From contig CANNKG010000020.1 in assembly GCA_947505105.1 (NCBI GenBank), forward strand, positions 1 through 45,375: a stretch of DNA of 45,375 nt. The letters run 5' to 3'. The position numbers were made by a program, and so were the translations under genes. Below are positions 9,330 to 18,487 of the stretch, piece by piece. Within the stretch, counting starts at the first letter, position 1, and each line of letters opens with the position of its first letter. The stretch is from Methylococcaceae bacterium. GTDB taxonomy: Bacteria > Pseudomonadota > Gammaproteobacteria > Methylococcales > Methylomonadaceae. The notes beneath the pieces were generated by a model. The model searched no databases and was not told where the DNA came from. It saw only the letters and a list, made by a program, of their open reading frames with translations.

Positions 9330-9390
9330 GGGCGACAATCATTATTCATTCAATGCAATCGGATGCTAAACGCAGGTTCAACATATACGT

Positions 9391-11766
9391 TTATCTCTCT
9401 AGTTCATCCAACTTCGCCCGCGCTTTCGCGATACCCGGAAATTCGACATTATTGATCAACGCTTTTTTCAACGCACTTTTAGCATCGTCATTTCTATTTT
9501 TAGCGGCATAGGCCATCCCTAAGTGATAATGGAATTCAGCAATCGTAGAATTCAGTTCGACTGCCTTTTCCAAAGCGCTGATCGCGTCATTCACCTCACC
9601 ATTCAGAAAACTTAACCAGCCGAAGGTGTCAAGTAAAGCCGGCTCTTTTGCATCCTTGAAGATTTTAACCAAGGCATAAGCTTCATTCAGTCGTTTAGGG
9701 TCATCACTCGTATTAGCAATCAAGACCGCCAGATTATTTGCCGCCATTTGACTGTCGGGAGCTATTTGCAAAACTCTTGAATACATTTCGATGGCTAGAC
9801 CCGTTTGAGCGCTTTTATCGTGTAGTTCCGCCAAACCTAATAACAAATTTAGATTATCGGGAATAGCGTTTAAACCGGCCTGATAAGCCTGCTTGGCTTT
9901 TTCCAACTGATTTTGCATTAGATAGACTAAGGCCAAATTCCGATAGGCAGAATCGACATTCGGTTTTAACTCGATAATACGAGAAAATAACTTTTCAGCA
10001 TCGGCAAACTGTTGCTGACTTCGGTATAAAAAGCCTCGTAAATTAAGTAACTCTATATTTTCAGGGTATTTCACCAATAGCTTGTCCAGCTCGGCTGAGG
10101 CCTGACGAGCCTCCCCCATCGATAGAAAGGTTTCGGTCAAGCCAGTCAAAGCCTCAATAGAGAGCGGCTTTAGCGTCAACACCTTTTGATAACTCGCAAG
10201 CGCTGCAGGGTATTTTTTCTGCGCAAAGTAAACCTGGGCAAGTTTAAATTGAGATAAGCTATTCCGATCAAAAGATTGAATGCTTTTTGCCACTTCTTCA
10301 GCTTTTTCCCAGTTGGCCTTGACAATATATAAATCAACCAGCATCGCCAGCACGTCAATGTTTTGTGTTGTAGAGGGGCTACTATTTTCTAACAGATTAA
10401 TCGCGCTGTCTGGATCTTTATTTTTTACCAACATTCGCGCCAAATCTTTACGGGCATCTAAATTAGCCGGATTGATCTCAAGCACATTCTCCAGTGACTC
10501 CTGAGCCAAATCGAAATATCCACTTTTGATTTGCGTCCTGGCCGATAATAGGAGAGCCTTTTCCGAATTGGGTTGATCACTCAACACCGCGCGTAAATCG
10601 GCTATTGCATCATCATATTGACCTTGGTCACTACGTAGTGAGGATCGCAACATCAGTGCATTCAGATGATGCGCATCCTTTTTAAGCACCTGTTCAAGCA
10701 ATTGTAAGGCTTGATCTCGATCCCCCCTGCTTTGTGCGTATGCTGCCAGAAGGGTTTTAGCCTTTAAGCCACTTGGACCATTGCCATCAGCCTCGATAAT
10801 TTGCCTTAATACCTCGGCAGCCTTGTTCGGTTGCTTTTTGTATAACGCCACCAAAGCAAAGCTTAATTCAAAATCTCTTGGATTCTGTCGGCTAAATTCC
10901 AACAATACCTGTTCAGCTTTAGCTTCATTTTTCTGACTGATAAAATATTCAGCCAAGGCTATTTTGGGCTCTGACTCGAGGGGTTTACGTGAAATCAACT
11001 CTCGTAACAGTTGTTCGGCCTTATCGAATTGACGTGCCATGATGTAATATTTTGCGATCGCATAATACATGGGAGCATCATCAGGAAAACGCATCAATAA
11101 ATTCTGAATAACCGCCTGGGCTTGGTTCAATTGGTTCATTGAAGTCAAAAACTGAACTTTCAACAAGGCCAGATTCACGTCATCCGGATGATGACTAAGC
11201 GCCGTTTCGATAATACTGAGCGCCTTAACAGGCTTTTTAGCATTAAGGTTGACCAATAAATAGCTAGCGTCGACATTACCGACATCCAAGGTCAATACCT
11301 TGTCAAGCATCGCTTCAGCAGCAGCTCGATCATTATTTCGAAGGAACAATGCTGCTTTTAAGGTCATCGCATCAGTATTATTGGGCTCCGTCTTAAATAC
11401 CGCTTCAATTTTTTCAGCAACTTTTTCAAGATCGCCCCGCATTAAAAATAAGACACCCAATTTAAGTTGCGCTTCTAAAAAATCAGGTTTATCACGCGTG
11501 ATCGCTGATAACAAATCATACATTTTTTGCCAATCGTGATCTTTTTCAGCAAGTTTCACCAGCAAAAACCGTGCTTCGATATTTTTTGGATTAATTTGCA
11601 AAACATTTTTCAATTCAAGACGCGCTTTATCAAAGTTTTGCTGGGTTACATAATCTTTGGCCTTTTCCAGATATTGCTGTTCGCGTTCTTTCGAGCTACC
11701 ACAACCATTTAAAGTTATTAACAAAACTGCTGATAGCACCACTTTCAGGCCGATATTTTTTTTCAT
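9391..11766 (-). CDS. TPR-repeat lipoprotein, PrsT-like
   Basis: 791 aa. The signal peptide ends in a lipobox (LNGC), so it is probably a lipoprotein facing the periplasm. The remainder is a run of about 20 TPR units (for example ARLELKNVLQINPKNIEAR and AYRNLALVYLMQNQLEKA). The architecture and length are close to the PEP-CTERM-system TPR lipoprotein PrsT, which occurs in exopolysaccharide loci of environmental proteobacteria. No exosortase or PEP-CTERM gene is visible here, so the PrsT name rests on architecture. The start lies 12 bp after the stop of the WecA-like gene on the same strand; no Shine-Dalgarno is visible in the AT-rich gap, so translational coupling is likely. Role inferred: scaffold in polysaccharide assembly or export. 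Confidence 0.75.
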   Translation of the reverse strand: MKKNIGLKVVLSAVLLITLNGCGSSKEREQQYLEKAKDYVTQQNFDKARLELKNVLQINPKNIEARFLLVKLAEKDHDWQKMYDLLSAITRDKPDFLEAQLKLGVLFLMRGDLEKVAEKIEAVFKTEPNNTDAMTLKAALFLRNNDRAAAEAMLDKVLTLDVGNVDASYLLVNLNAKKPVKALSIIETALSHHPDDVNLALLKVQFLTSMNQLNQAQAVIQNLLMRFPDDAPMYYAIAKYYIMARQFDKAEQLLRELISRKPLESEPKIALAEYFISQKNEAKAEQVLLEFSRQNPRDFELSFALVALYKKQPNKAAEVLRQIIEADGNGPSGLKAKTLLAAYAQSRGDRDQALQLLEQVLKKDAHHLNALMLRSSLRSDQGQYDDAIADLRAVLSDQPNSEKALLLSARTQIKSGYFDLAQESLENVLEINPANLDARKDLARMLVKNKDPDSAINLLENSSPSTTQNIDVLAMLVDLYIVKANWEKAEEVAKSIQSFDRNSLSQFKLAQVYFAQKKYPAALASYQKVLTLKPLSIEALTGLTETFLSMGEARQASAELDKLLVKYPENIELLNLRGFLYRSQQQFADAEKLFSRIIELKPNVDSAYRNLALVYLMQNQLEKAKQAYQAGLNAIPDNLNLLLGLAELHDKSAQTGLAIEMYSRVLQIAPDSQMAANNLAVLIANTSDDPKRLNEAYALVKIFKDAKEPALLDTFGWLSFLNGEVNDAISALEKAVELNSTIAEFHYHLGMAYAAKNRNDDAKSALKKALINNVEFPGIAKARAKLDELER

Positions 11767-11778
11767 AAATTAAAATTA

Positions 11779-13395
11779 TTAATTTAAAATCCAAACTAAT
11801 TGCAAAATATTTAACATTCCTGAAAAAGCTAATATTCGTAACAATTTATATTTATAAATATCGCGTTGAAGTAAATATTCCAGGGCATATCCTAAACATA
11901 CCAAATATAAAATTGATCTGATTAAATATTCAATTTGAATAAGTAATACAGCAACCAAAATAAACAAAAAAACCAATAAATCTTGAGTATTAAACACAAA
12001 ATAAGATTTGCGAGTAATGCGAACAGCTAACCATGTTATTAAAAATAAAATGATAAAAAATGCGTTGGTCGTTTGATCTATGATGAATTGGTCAAAAGGT
12101 ATCAGCGTTTGTACGTAAACGATCAACATACTGCCCATGTAGACACTACACCGAATAATAATATCCTGGACTGAATAAGCCAAAAAATGGCACGCTAATA
12201 TAGCAAATCCCAAAATAAGCAATTCTATTTTATAAGAAATATTAACGCCATAAACGGTCGCAATCGATAAAAACAGCAAAAAAACGATGACCGATAATTC
12301 AATGTATTGACGCGTGAAAGTAAATAACCATGGCTTGCGCAATAATTGATTACTTCGACGATCTTGCTCGACACTTATGTCATTTAATTGCCATTGTTTC
12401 AGATCGGCTATAAAAAAACCACCCAAAACACTTGAAAAAAGCACAATATAAAAACCAAATAACTGCCAATCCTGCGCATAGCGAAGGTAAGCCGCCGCGA
12501 CTAAAAATAAACTTTGTAAAATATAAATGGCTGCTACAGCGTATTGATGCGGCAAACCATATTTGATCAACTTGTGATGAATATGACGTTTATCAGGCAT
12601 AAACGGCGAGAGTCCCATACGAATCCGCTGCGCCATCACCGAAACAGTATCTAAAATCGGCAATCCCAAAATAAGCAACGGTAAGGCGGAATTCATCGCT
12701 TGATTGATATTTTGGGTCAACAAAATAGCCAAATAAGCCGCCATAAAGCCGATAAATTGACTACCTAAATCACCCATGAAGACGATTGCCGGAAAGGTAT
12801 TGAATTTTAAAAACCCGACTAACCCCCCGCCAATCGCGAGCGCCATTAGCGCAATATCAGCTCCGTCAGCATCAACGGCAAACAACGCAATAAATGCCAG
12901 CGTTAACAACATAACGCCGGCGGCGAGACCATCAAGACCATCCGCTAAATTAACCGCATTGGTCACCCCAATAACGAATAGTACCGTCAGTGGATAACTT
13001 AACCATACCGGCGCGTCTTCCAGTCCTGAAAATGGCAAAACATGAAGATAAATACCTTGACTAACCACGTATATGGTGGCAATTATCTGTCCAAAAAACT
13101 TCCATTTATAATTAAGATTGAAAATATCATCCGCCAACCCAAAAACCGCGATAATTAACCCTCCCCAAAGCAATGGATAAGCAACACTCCCAGTGCTTAG
13201 CAAGGAAAATATTGCCAATAAAGCGCCAAATGCAATGGCAATCCCACCACAGCGCGGAATGGCCTGCTGATGAATTTTTCGAGCATCCGGAATATCGAGT
13301 AGCCTCATTCGATCAGCATATTTAATCAAGATCGGCATCAAAGTAATGCAACCGATTGTTGCTACCGCAAACGCTATCCACAAATCCATAAACAT
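11779..13395 (-). CDS. WecA/MraY-type undecaprenyl-phosphate sugar-1-phosphate transferase
   Basis: 538 aa, longer than E. coli WecA (367 aa). The first about 340 residues hold the family motifs: DIPDARKIHQ, the Asp-rich GLADDIF, NLADGLDGLAAG, FMGDLGSQF and DKRHIHHKL (the HIHH loop of GlcNAc-1-phosphate transferases). The remaining about 190 residues form a second block of membrane helices (SVIVFLLFLSIATVYGV onward) absent from WecA. The enzyme would load a HexNAc-1-phosphate onto undecaprenyl phosphate in the inner membrane, the first step of a surface polysaccharide. It is co-transcribed with the TPR lipoprotein gene. The exact sugar cannot be read from sequence. The extra domain looks like part of a polymerase-type membrane protein, but I cannot name it. 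Confidence 0.88.
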   Translation of the reverse strand: MFMDLWIAFAVATIGCITLMPILIKYADRMRLLDIPDARKIHQQAIPRCGGIAIAFGALLAIFSLLSTGSVAYPLLWGGLIIAVFGLADDIFNLNYKWKFFGQIIATIYVVSQGIYLHVLPFSGLEDAPVWLSYPLTVLFVIGVTNAVNLADGLDGLAAGVMLLTLAFIALFAVDADGADIALMALAIGGGLVGFLKFNTFPAIVFMGDLGSQFIGFMAAYLAILLTQNINQAMNSALPLLILGLPILDTVSVMAQRIRMGLSPFMPDKRHIHHKLIKYGLPHQYAVAAIYILQSLFLVAAAYLRYAQDWQLFGFYIVLFSSVLGGFFIADLKQWQLNDISVEQDRRSNQLLRKPWLFTFTRQYIELSVIVFLLFLSIATVYGVNISYKIELLILGFAILACHFLAYSVQDIIIRCSVYMGSMLIVYVQTLIPFDQFIIDQTTNAFFIILFLITWLAVRITRKSYFVFNTQDLLVFLFILVAVLLIQIEYLIRSILYLVCLGYALEYLLQRDIYKYKLLRILAFSGMLNILQLVWILN

Positions 13396-13622
13396 TAACT
13401 ATTAACCAGACGAATTAGCGACACTATGAAGATTTTAAAATTAATTAGGCGTACAACATAACTTAAACAAAATATAGCTCGGCATGGCAAGTAAATGAGC
13501 TGGTAGCATAAGCACCGACTGCAGATGCACGTTCTACCGTGTTTTTGTAAAAGTTAATGAATATTTGTTCCTTAGGAATAAAATTATCTTAAAACCGAGG
13601 CTGCCTTAACTCAATAAAAGCA

Positions 13623-13683
13623 GTTAGCCATACCAGATCCGTTTGCCCTTCGTCGGAAGGTGAACAGCTTTGGTATGGTTAAC
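13623..13683. repeat. Long imperfect hairpin
   Basis: GTTAGCCATACC and GGTATGGTTAAC form the outer stem, and GCCCTTCG / CGGAAGGTG continue it toward the loop. The shape and the GTTCACC...GAAGGGC content resemble REP-type elements, but there is no second copy in the window. Confidence 0.45.
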
Positions 13684-14370
13684 CCAAATCGGTGTAAAAA
13701 ACTATCATAAAGTTATGATGGTAAAAGCAACTGGGGCTATGTGAATCTAAACTGCGCCCAAGACACGCAATAAAACGATCAAAGCCACTCCTCTGTTTTG
13801 TGCTCAGCCTTTATCCCTATCGCACCATTTTACGCACAATAGCCTAATACTGTGAATTAAAGTTTTCCACTGTGTTTATCTTACACACATTCCCGCCCTT
13901 CCCGAATCGAATATTATTCAATCCACCCAACATAGGTCTGCATGCATCTCGGAACGACAATAACGTATATTAAATTGGTAAATGGATAATTTTTAAACTT
14001 CAGATGTAGGATTTTCGAATATCGTAAATTTGAACTTCAGATTTCCAGTGCCAGAACGCTTAGCAAGAGTGGACAACAAAAAATAATCTTTTATATCCAT
14101 TCAAGTCAATTTTCTGTAATTGTCATCACAATGCCCAGTAATTCCATACAGATTCAAATAAAATATCTACTCAAAGCTTCAAGTTGCAATTTAAAATGCA
14201 GTTTTTTCATTATCCTAAATTCTAAACATAAATGCATCATTATCTTGATAGTTCATGCTTTAAAAAAACTATAGCGTTATAGAAAATAAAAACTAACCGC
14301 GACAGCGGTTCGCATTCGATGTATTTATTTTCAATTTGTTGCGAGAGATATTCTTTAAAAAATGAAATTT

Positions 14371-14428
14371 GAGTCGCTATCACAATCGGCAATAGCGACT
14401 CAAAAAAAAGCTATCCAATTGGATAGCT
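14371..14428 (-). terminator. Tandem hairpins behind the GGDEF gene
   Basis: Read on the minus strand, the perfect palindrome AGCTATCCAATTGGATAGCT (14409-14428) is followed by eight T, a classic intrinsic terminator. A second hairpin (arms GAGTCGCTAT / ATAGCGACTC, 14371-14401) follows immediately and could act as a back-up. It lies about 95 bp after the stop codon of the diguanylate cyclase. Confidence 0.8.
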
Positions 14429-14524
14429 ATTTGTGAGGTGAGGTGCGAAACGCTTGATGTAAATTAATTCTACATTTGCAAAATAAACTGACGTTTTGAA
14501 GAACCAGATACTCAAAAACCAGTA

Positions 14525-15409
14525 TTAAGATTGAGCTACACGATTACGTCCATTGCATTTTGCTGAATACATCGCCTGATCAGCACGTTGAATAAATGTC
14601 GAAACAGTATCACCCTCCACAATTGTACTTACTCCAAGACTTGCGGTAATATCCAACACCTTCAAACCATAAGCTAATGCGTGACTGTTAATTTCAGAAC
14701 GAACGCGTTCAGCGATAAGTGTGGCGCCACCTAAATCAGTATCGCCCAAAACGATTACAAACTCTTCTCCACCATAACGAAACACAATATCTGTGCCGCG
14801 TAAAGCGTTTTTAATCCAGCTTGCTACTGATGCCAAAGCCATATCACCACATTCATGTCCGTGATTGTCGTTAAGCTGTTTAAAGTGATCGATATCTAAA
14901 AAAATCAATGATAAGTTGCGACCAGTCCGCTTTGCCAGATTGAATTCGCGATTGATCGTATCATTAAAAGCTGCCCGATTGTTCACTTTCGTTAATGGAT
15001 CGGTATAAGCCATCTGCACCGCTTGACGAAACAAGGTGGCATTTCTTAATGGATAAATCAAACAACACAATAATGTTTCCAACTGTTTGAGTTCCTGCTG
15101 CGAAAATTTTTGACCGCGCATCAGTTTTAATTCACCCAATTCCTGTTCTTCAATTTTTAAAGTATAGGTACAGGCATGGCGAGTAACGATTCCGTTTTTG
15201 ATGTTAAGCTCAAACAGCTCATTCGTATATTCAAAACCACTATGAGGAATAACACTTTGAATTTTATTGCAGAATATAACAACAAGCTCATTAAATTCTA
15301 AAGTAGTTTGCAATGCGCTGCTAATATCGTAATGATGAAGATCTAACGGTGTTTTAGACTCAAGTGTGTTATTAATAACAATCGCTAAATTGGCTGATTT
15401 ATTACTCAT
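14525..15409 (-). CDS. Diguanylate cyclase (GGEEF) with I-site
   Basis: 294 aa. I place the start at the ATG at 15409, preceded by GGGGATACGGTC; the frame stays open 63 codons further upstream but the extra sequence looks non-coding. Residues 1-130 form a small alpha/beta, GAF-like sensory region of unknown ligand. The GGDEF domain follows, with TDPLTKVNNR, FLDIDHFKQLND, an inhibitory site RGTD (204-207) exactly five residues before RYGGEEF (213-217), and the closing QRADQAMYSAKCNGRN. All catalytic features are intact, so it should make c-di-GMP from GTP and be product-inhibited. There is no membrane segment, so it is cytoplasmic. It is monocistronic, with a terminator pair behind it. Confidence 0.93.
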   Translation of the reverse strand: MSNKSANLAIVINNTLESKTPLDLHHYDISSALQTTLEFNELVVIFCNKIQSVIPHSGFEYTNELFELNIKNGIVTRHACTYTLKIEEQELGELKLMRGQKFSQQELKQLETLLCCLIYPLRNATLFRQAVQMAYTDPLTKVNNRAAFNDTINREFNLAKRTGRNLSLIFLDIDHFKQLNDNHGHECGDMALASVASWIKNALRGTDIVFRYGGEEFVIVLGDTDLGGATLIAERVRSEINSHALAYGLKVLDITASLGVSTIVEGDTVSTFIQRADQAMYSAKCNGRNRVAQS

Positions 15410-15691
15410 GACCGTATCCCCGGTTTTGAATGATTTAATTAACCTAACATAAGCGAGAGGCATGCCAAAAGTATTATTTTTCATAAAAAACAATATTTTA
15501 AAATAGATTATCAACTTAGAATACTTCGATTTCGGCAAAATATTGCCGACGCGCCAAAATTCAGTAAGTGATTTTGATGCCTGCCCGTTAAGCGTCAAAA
15601 AAATTACGCTATATAGAGCAACCCACCATTCTAAAAATGTCTTTGCATCTTGACTGTAGGGCTATTCATCACATAAACACCCATCCATAAT

Positions 15692-15858
15692 CCTAAAAAC
15701 CGCAGTTTAAAGCATAGAAAACCGTTCGTGCTGAGCCTAGTCGAAGCTTGGACGGTTTTCTATGCTTTCACCCATTGGGTGAACATCTAAAATCCCGCTC
15801 ATGCTTCGACAAATTCAGCACGAACGGGATTTTAGATAGATCAACTGCGATTTTTAGG
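15692..15858 (-). repeat. 167-bp MITE-like element, copy 2 (inverted)
   Basis: The termini CCTAAAAACCGCAGTT / AACTGCGATTTTTAGG form an inverted repeat. The two large hairpins (arms GCATAGAAAACCG and ATCTAAAATCCCG) and the short TCACCC/GGGTGA hairpin appear in reverse order relative to copy 1 at 789-955, with identical total length. ATAAT stands on both sides and may be a 5-bp target duplication. It lies about 96 bp upstream of the TonB-dependent receptor gene and may influence its transcript leader. Confidence 0.85.
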
Positions 15859-15954
15859 ATAATAGGAAATTTTCCTTTTTTAACGCACTAGCTACCCTTG
15901 ACAGGCATTTTTGGTTAGCATCAACGATTTTATTAGGTCGAGAACAAGAATAAT

Positions 15955-18285
15955 ATGAAAGGTTTTTACTACGGCGTCATGGGCCTTATGAGTATTTGCT
16001 CACACAATTATGCCTTCGGCGATGATCCGGCTACCCATCCAAAAGATAAGCAAACCCTTGCTTTACCCTCTATGGAAATCGTCGGTACGACGGCATTACC
16101 GGGTAGAGGCATAGCCGCCGACAAAATTCCGACGCCAGTACAAGTCGTAAAAGCGGACGATCTGCAAAAAACCCAAAGCTTAACGCTTGGCGACTATATG
16201 AATCGTTATTTAGGTAGCGTCAATATCAACGATGCCCAAAACAATCCGTATCAGCCCGATGTTCAATTTCGCGGCTTTACTGCTTCGCATTTATTGGGCT
16301 TACCTCAAGGTTTATCGGTTTACGTTAATGGCACCCGCTTTAATGAATCGTTTGGCGATTCAGTCAATTGGGACTTGATTCCGGAAGGCGCGATCGAAAC
16401 CATGACCGTGCAATCAGGTTCCAATCCTGCCTTCGGTTTGAACAGCCTCGGTGGCGCTTTGGCGATTCAAACCAAGACCGGCTTTTCAGCTCCAAAGCAT
16501 GAACTCGAAGTCAGCGGCGGCTCCTGGGGTCGCCATAGCGAAGAAATCACTTCGGGTTGGAATAACGGCACCTTTGGCTATTTTATCGACACCAAATTCT
16601 TCGGCGAAGATGGCTGGCGAGATTTTTCAGACAGTGAAGTCAAACAAGCGATGGGAACCTTCAGTTGGCGCGGGAGTCGTTCCGACCTCGACTTGACCTT
16701 GGCAACTGCTGACAATGCCTTGCGTGGCAATGGCACGTTACCAGTCGAATTGATGCAGGTTAATCGAAGCGCAGTGTTCACACATCCCGACATCACCCGC
16801 AACCGTTTATTCTTCAGCTCATTGACCGGGAATCATGACCTCACTGAAGAAATTCAATTGTCCGGCAATATGTATTACCGTCGTAACAACATCCGCACCT
16901 ACAATGGCGACGGCAGCGAATTTGGCGAATGCGCCGCTAATGGCAATGAGTATTTATGTGACGAAGAAGACGAATTACTTGAAGACTTAAACGAACAACT
17001 GATTCCATATAGCGACCGTGTCGAAGGTGGGACAATTAATACCTCAGAAGCCAAACAACAAGCGTTCGGCTTCTCACTCCAGACCGCTTTTAACCAGACC
17101 ATCCTGAAACATGATAATCATTTGGTCGTTGGATGGGCCTATGACTACGGCAGCGTGCATTTCCAATCAGACTCAGAAGTCGGCCAATTAACCGACGATC
17201 GCGGCGTCAATGGTTCAGGAATCTTACTTGAAGATTCACATGTTCGCCTAAATACTACGACCGAAACCAATGGAGCGTTTTTCAGCGACACTTTCACCTT
17301 GACCGAACAACTTAATCTAACCTTCGCCGGTCGTTACAATACCAGCGACATTAAGCTGATGGATCAATACGGCACCTCCTTGAATGGTCAACATCATTAC
17401 GATCGCTTCAATCCTTCAGCGGGCTTGACTTATGCTTTTCATCCGGAAGTCACAGTCTACGGCAACTACAGCGAATCCACCCGGATGCCGACCCCGATGG
17501 AGCTGAGTTGCGCAGACCCCGAAGATCCTTGTAAGTTGCCAAACGCCTTCGTTTCCGATCCGCCGTTAAAACAAGTCGTCGCCGAGACTTTCGAAGCAGG
17601 CTTCCGCGGCAAAACCCTCAGAATCCCCGAGACCTCGTTGACCTGGAACTTGGGCCTATTTCAAACCGTCAGCAATAACGACATCATTTTCCAAAGTACC
17701 GGCGGCGTAATTGCCAATACCGGTTATTTTGCCAATGTCGGCCGAACCCGGCGCCAAGGCATTGAATTGGGTTTGAATGCCGATGTCTTGGAACGCCTGC
17801 ATTTATCCACCCACTACACTTTTTTGGATGCGCGGTTTCGCACCGCCTATTTGTCGCATAGCCCTAATCACCCGGATGCTGATGCAAACGGCGATATTCA
17901 AGTTAAACATGGCGACCGCATTCCCGGCATCCCTGAACATTTGCTGAAATTTTCAGCCGATTACGATATTTTTCCGGAATGGACTTTCGGCATGAACATG
18001 CTCTTCAACGGCGAACAGTTCCTGCGCGGTGATGAAGCTAATCTGGCGACACCACTAGCTTCTTACATGCTGTTTAATCTGAAAACCGAATATCGCATAA
18101 ACAAGCATGTCGCGCTGTTCGGTAAAGTGGACAATTTGTTCGATCATCGTTATTCGAATTTCGGGACCTTCGGTAACACGGGGGATGTGCTTGAAGACAC
18201 GTTAGGCGTCGATGATCTAGCGACTCGCTTCGTCGGCGTTGGCGCCCCAAGAGCTGGCTGGGTTGGAATTCGTTTCACTCTGTAG
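15955..18285 (+). CDS. TonB-dependent outer-membrane receptor
   Basis: 776 aa. A short signal peptide (GVMGLMSICSHNYAFG) is followed by the plug domain: PSMEIVGTTALPG as a TonB-box region, then TPVQVVKADDL, VQFRGFTASHLLGLPQGLSVYVNGTRFNE, and a typical plug end NSLGGALAIQTKTG. The rest is a 22-stranded barrel closing with VGIRFTL. The barrel has an unusually acidic loop (CDEEDELLEDLNEQ) and a Cys pair (CADPEDPCK). Substrate is unknown: no siderophore, cobalamin or metal-specific neighbour helps. The ribosome-binding site is weak (AGAACAAG). It is monocistronic; a MITE lies just upstream and a palindromic repeat just downstream. Confidence 0.92.
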   Translation: MKGFYYGVMGLMSICSHNYAFGDDPATHPKDKQTLALPSMEIVGTTALPGRGIAADKIPTPVQVVKADDLQKTQSLTLGDYMNRYLGSVNINDAQNNPYQPDVQFRGFTASHLLGLPQGLSVYVNGTRFNESFGDSVNWDLIPEGAIETMTVQSGSNPAFGLNSLGGALAIQTKTGFSAPKHELEVSGGSWGRHSEEITSGWNNGTFGYFIDTKFFGEDGWRDFSDSEVKQAMGTFSWRGSRSDLDLTLATADNALRGNGTLPVELMQVNRSAVFTHPDITRNRLFFSSLTGNHDLTEEIQLSGNMYYRRNNIRTYNGDGSEFGECAANGNEYLCDEEDELLEDLNEQLIPYSDRVEGGTINTSEAKQQAFGFSLQTAFNQTILKHDNHLVVGWAYDYGSVHFQSDSEVGQLTDDRGVNGSGILLEDSHVRLNTTTETNGAFFSDTFTLTEQLNLTFAGRYNTSDIKLMDQYGTSLNGQHHYDRFNPSAGLTYAFHPEVTVYGNYSESTRMPTPMELSCADPEDPCKLPNAFVSDPPLKQVVAETFEAGFRGKTLRIPETSLTWNLGLFQTVSNNDIIFQSTGGVIANTGYFANVGRTRRQGIELGLNADVLERLHLSTHYTFLDARFRTAYLSHSPNHPDADANGDIQVKHGDRIPGIPEHLLKFSADYDIFPEWTFGMNMLFNGEQFLRGDEANLATPLASYMLFNLKTEYRINKHVALFGKVDNLFDHRYSNFGTFGNTGDVLEDTLGVDDLATRFVGVGAPRAGWVGIRFTL

Positions 18286-18318
18286 CCAAAATCGCCCGTC
18301 TATTTGACTTAGTGATAT

Positions 18319-18402
18319 GCACGGAATAACTTGAGCAACTTAAATCCCCTCAGCCCATATATGGACTCTTCCATTATTGCAAGTCAAACTTGCTCAAATA
18401 GG
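18319..18402. repeat. Palindromic interspersed repeat, family 2, copy B
   Basis: The left part GGAATAACTTGAGCAACTTA is the reverse complement of the right arm of copy A at 2392-2425 with only a few changes. The other arm (AAACTTGCTCAAATAG) pairs with it imperfectly. It sits between the convergent receptor and kinase genes and could terminate both. Confidence 0.55.
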
Positions 18403-18487
18403 GAGAAAAATGGTGTGATATTGCCTGATTTAAGTGATTTTAACCAAATCAGAAAGACAATAATCATAAGACCGACAGACTCCTAGC

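Larger units (their letters stand above)
13396..14524. other. 1.1-kb AT-rich spacer without a recognisable gene
   Basis: No reading frame with protein-like composition is present on either strand. It should contain the promoter of the wecA-like operon near 13.4-13.5 kb. Other visible structure is an inverted repeat at 13623-13683 and the tandem hairpins at 14371-14428 behind the diguanylate cyclase gene. No known RNA family was recognised, but a small RNA cannot be excluded. Confidence 0.5.

Noticed and set aside
14409-14428. Perfect palindrome as an operator
   Set aside because: It is followed by eight T on the minus strand right behind a gene, so terminator is the better explanation.
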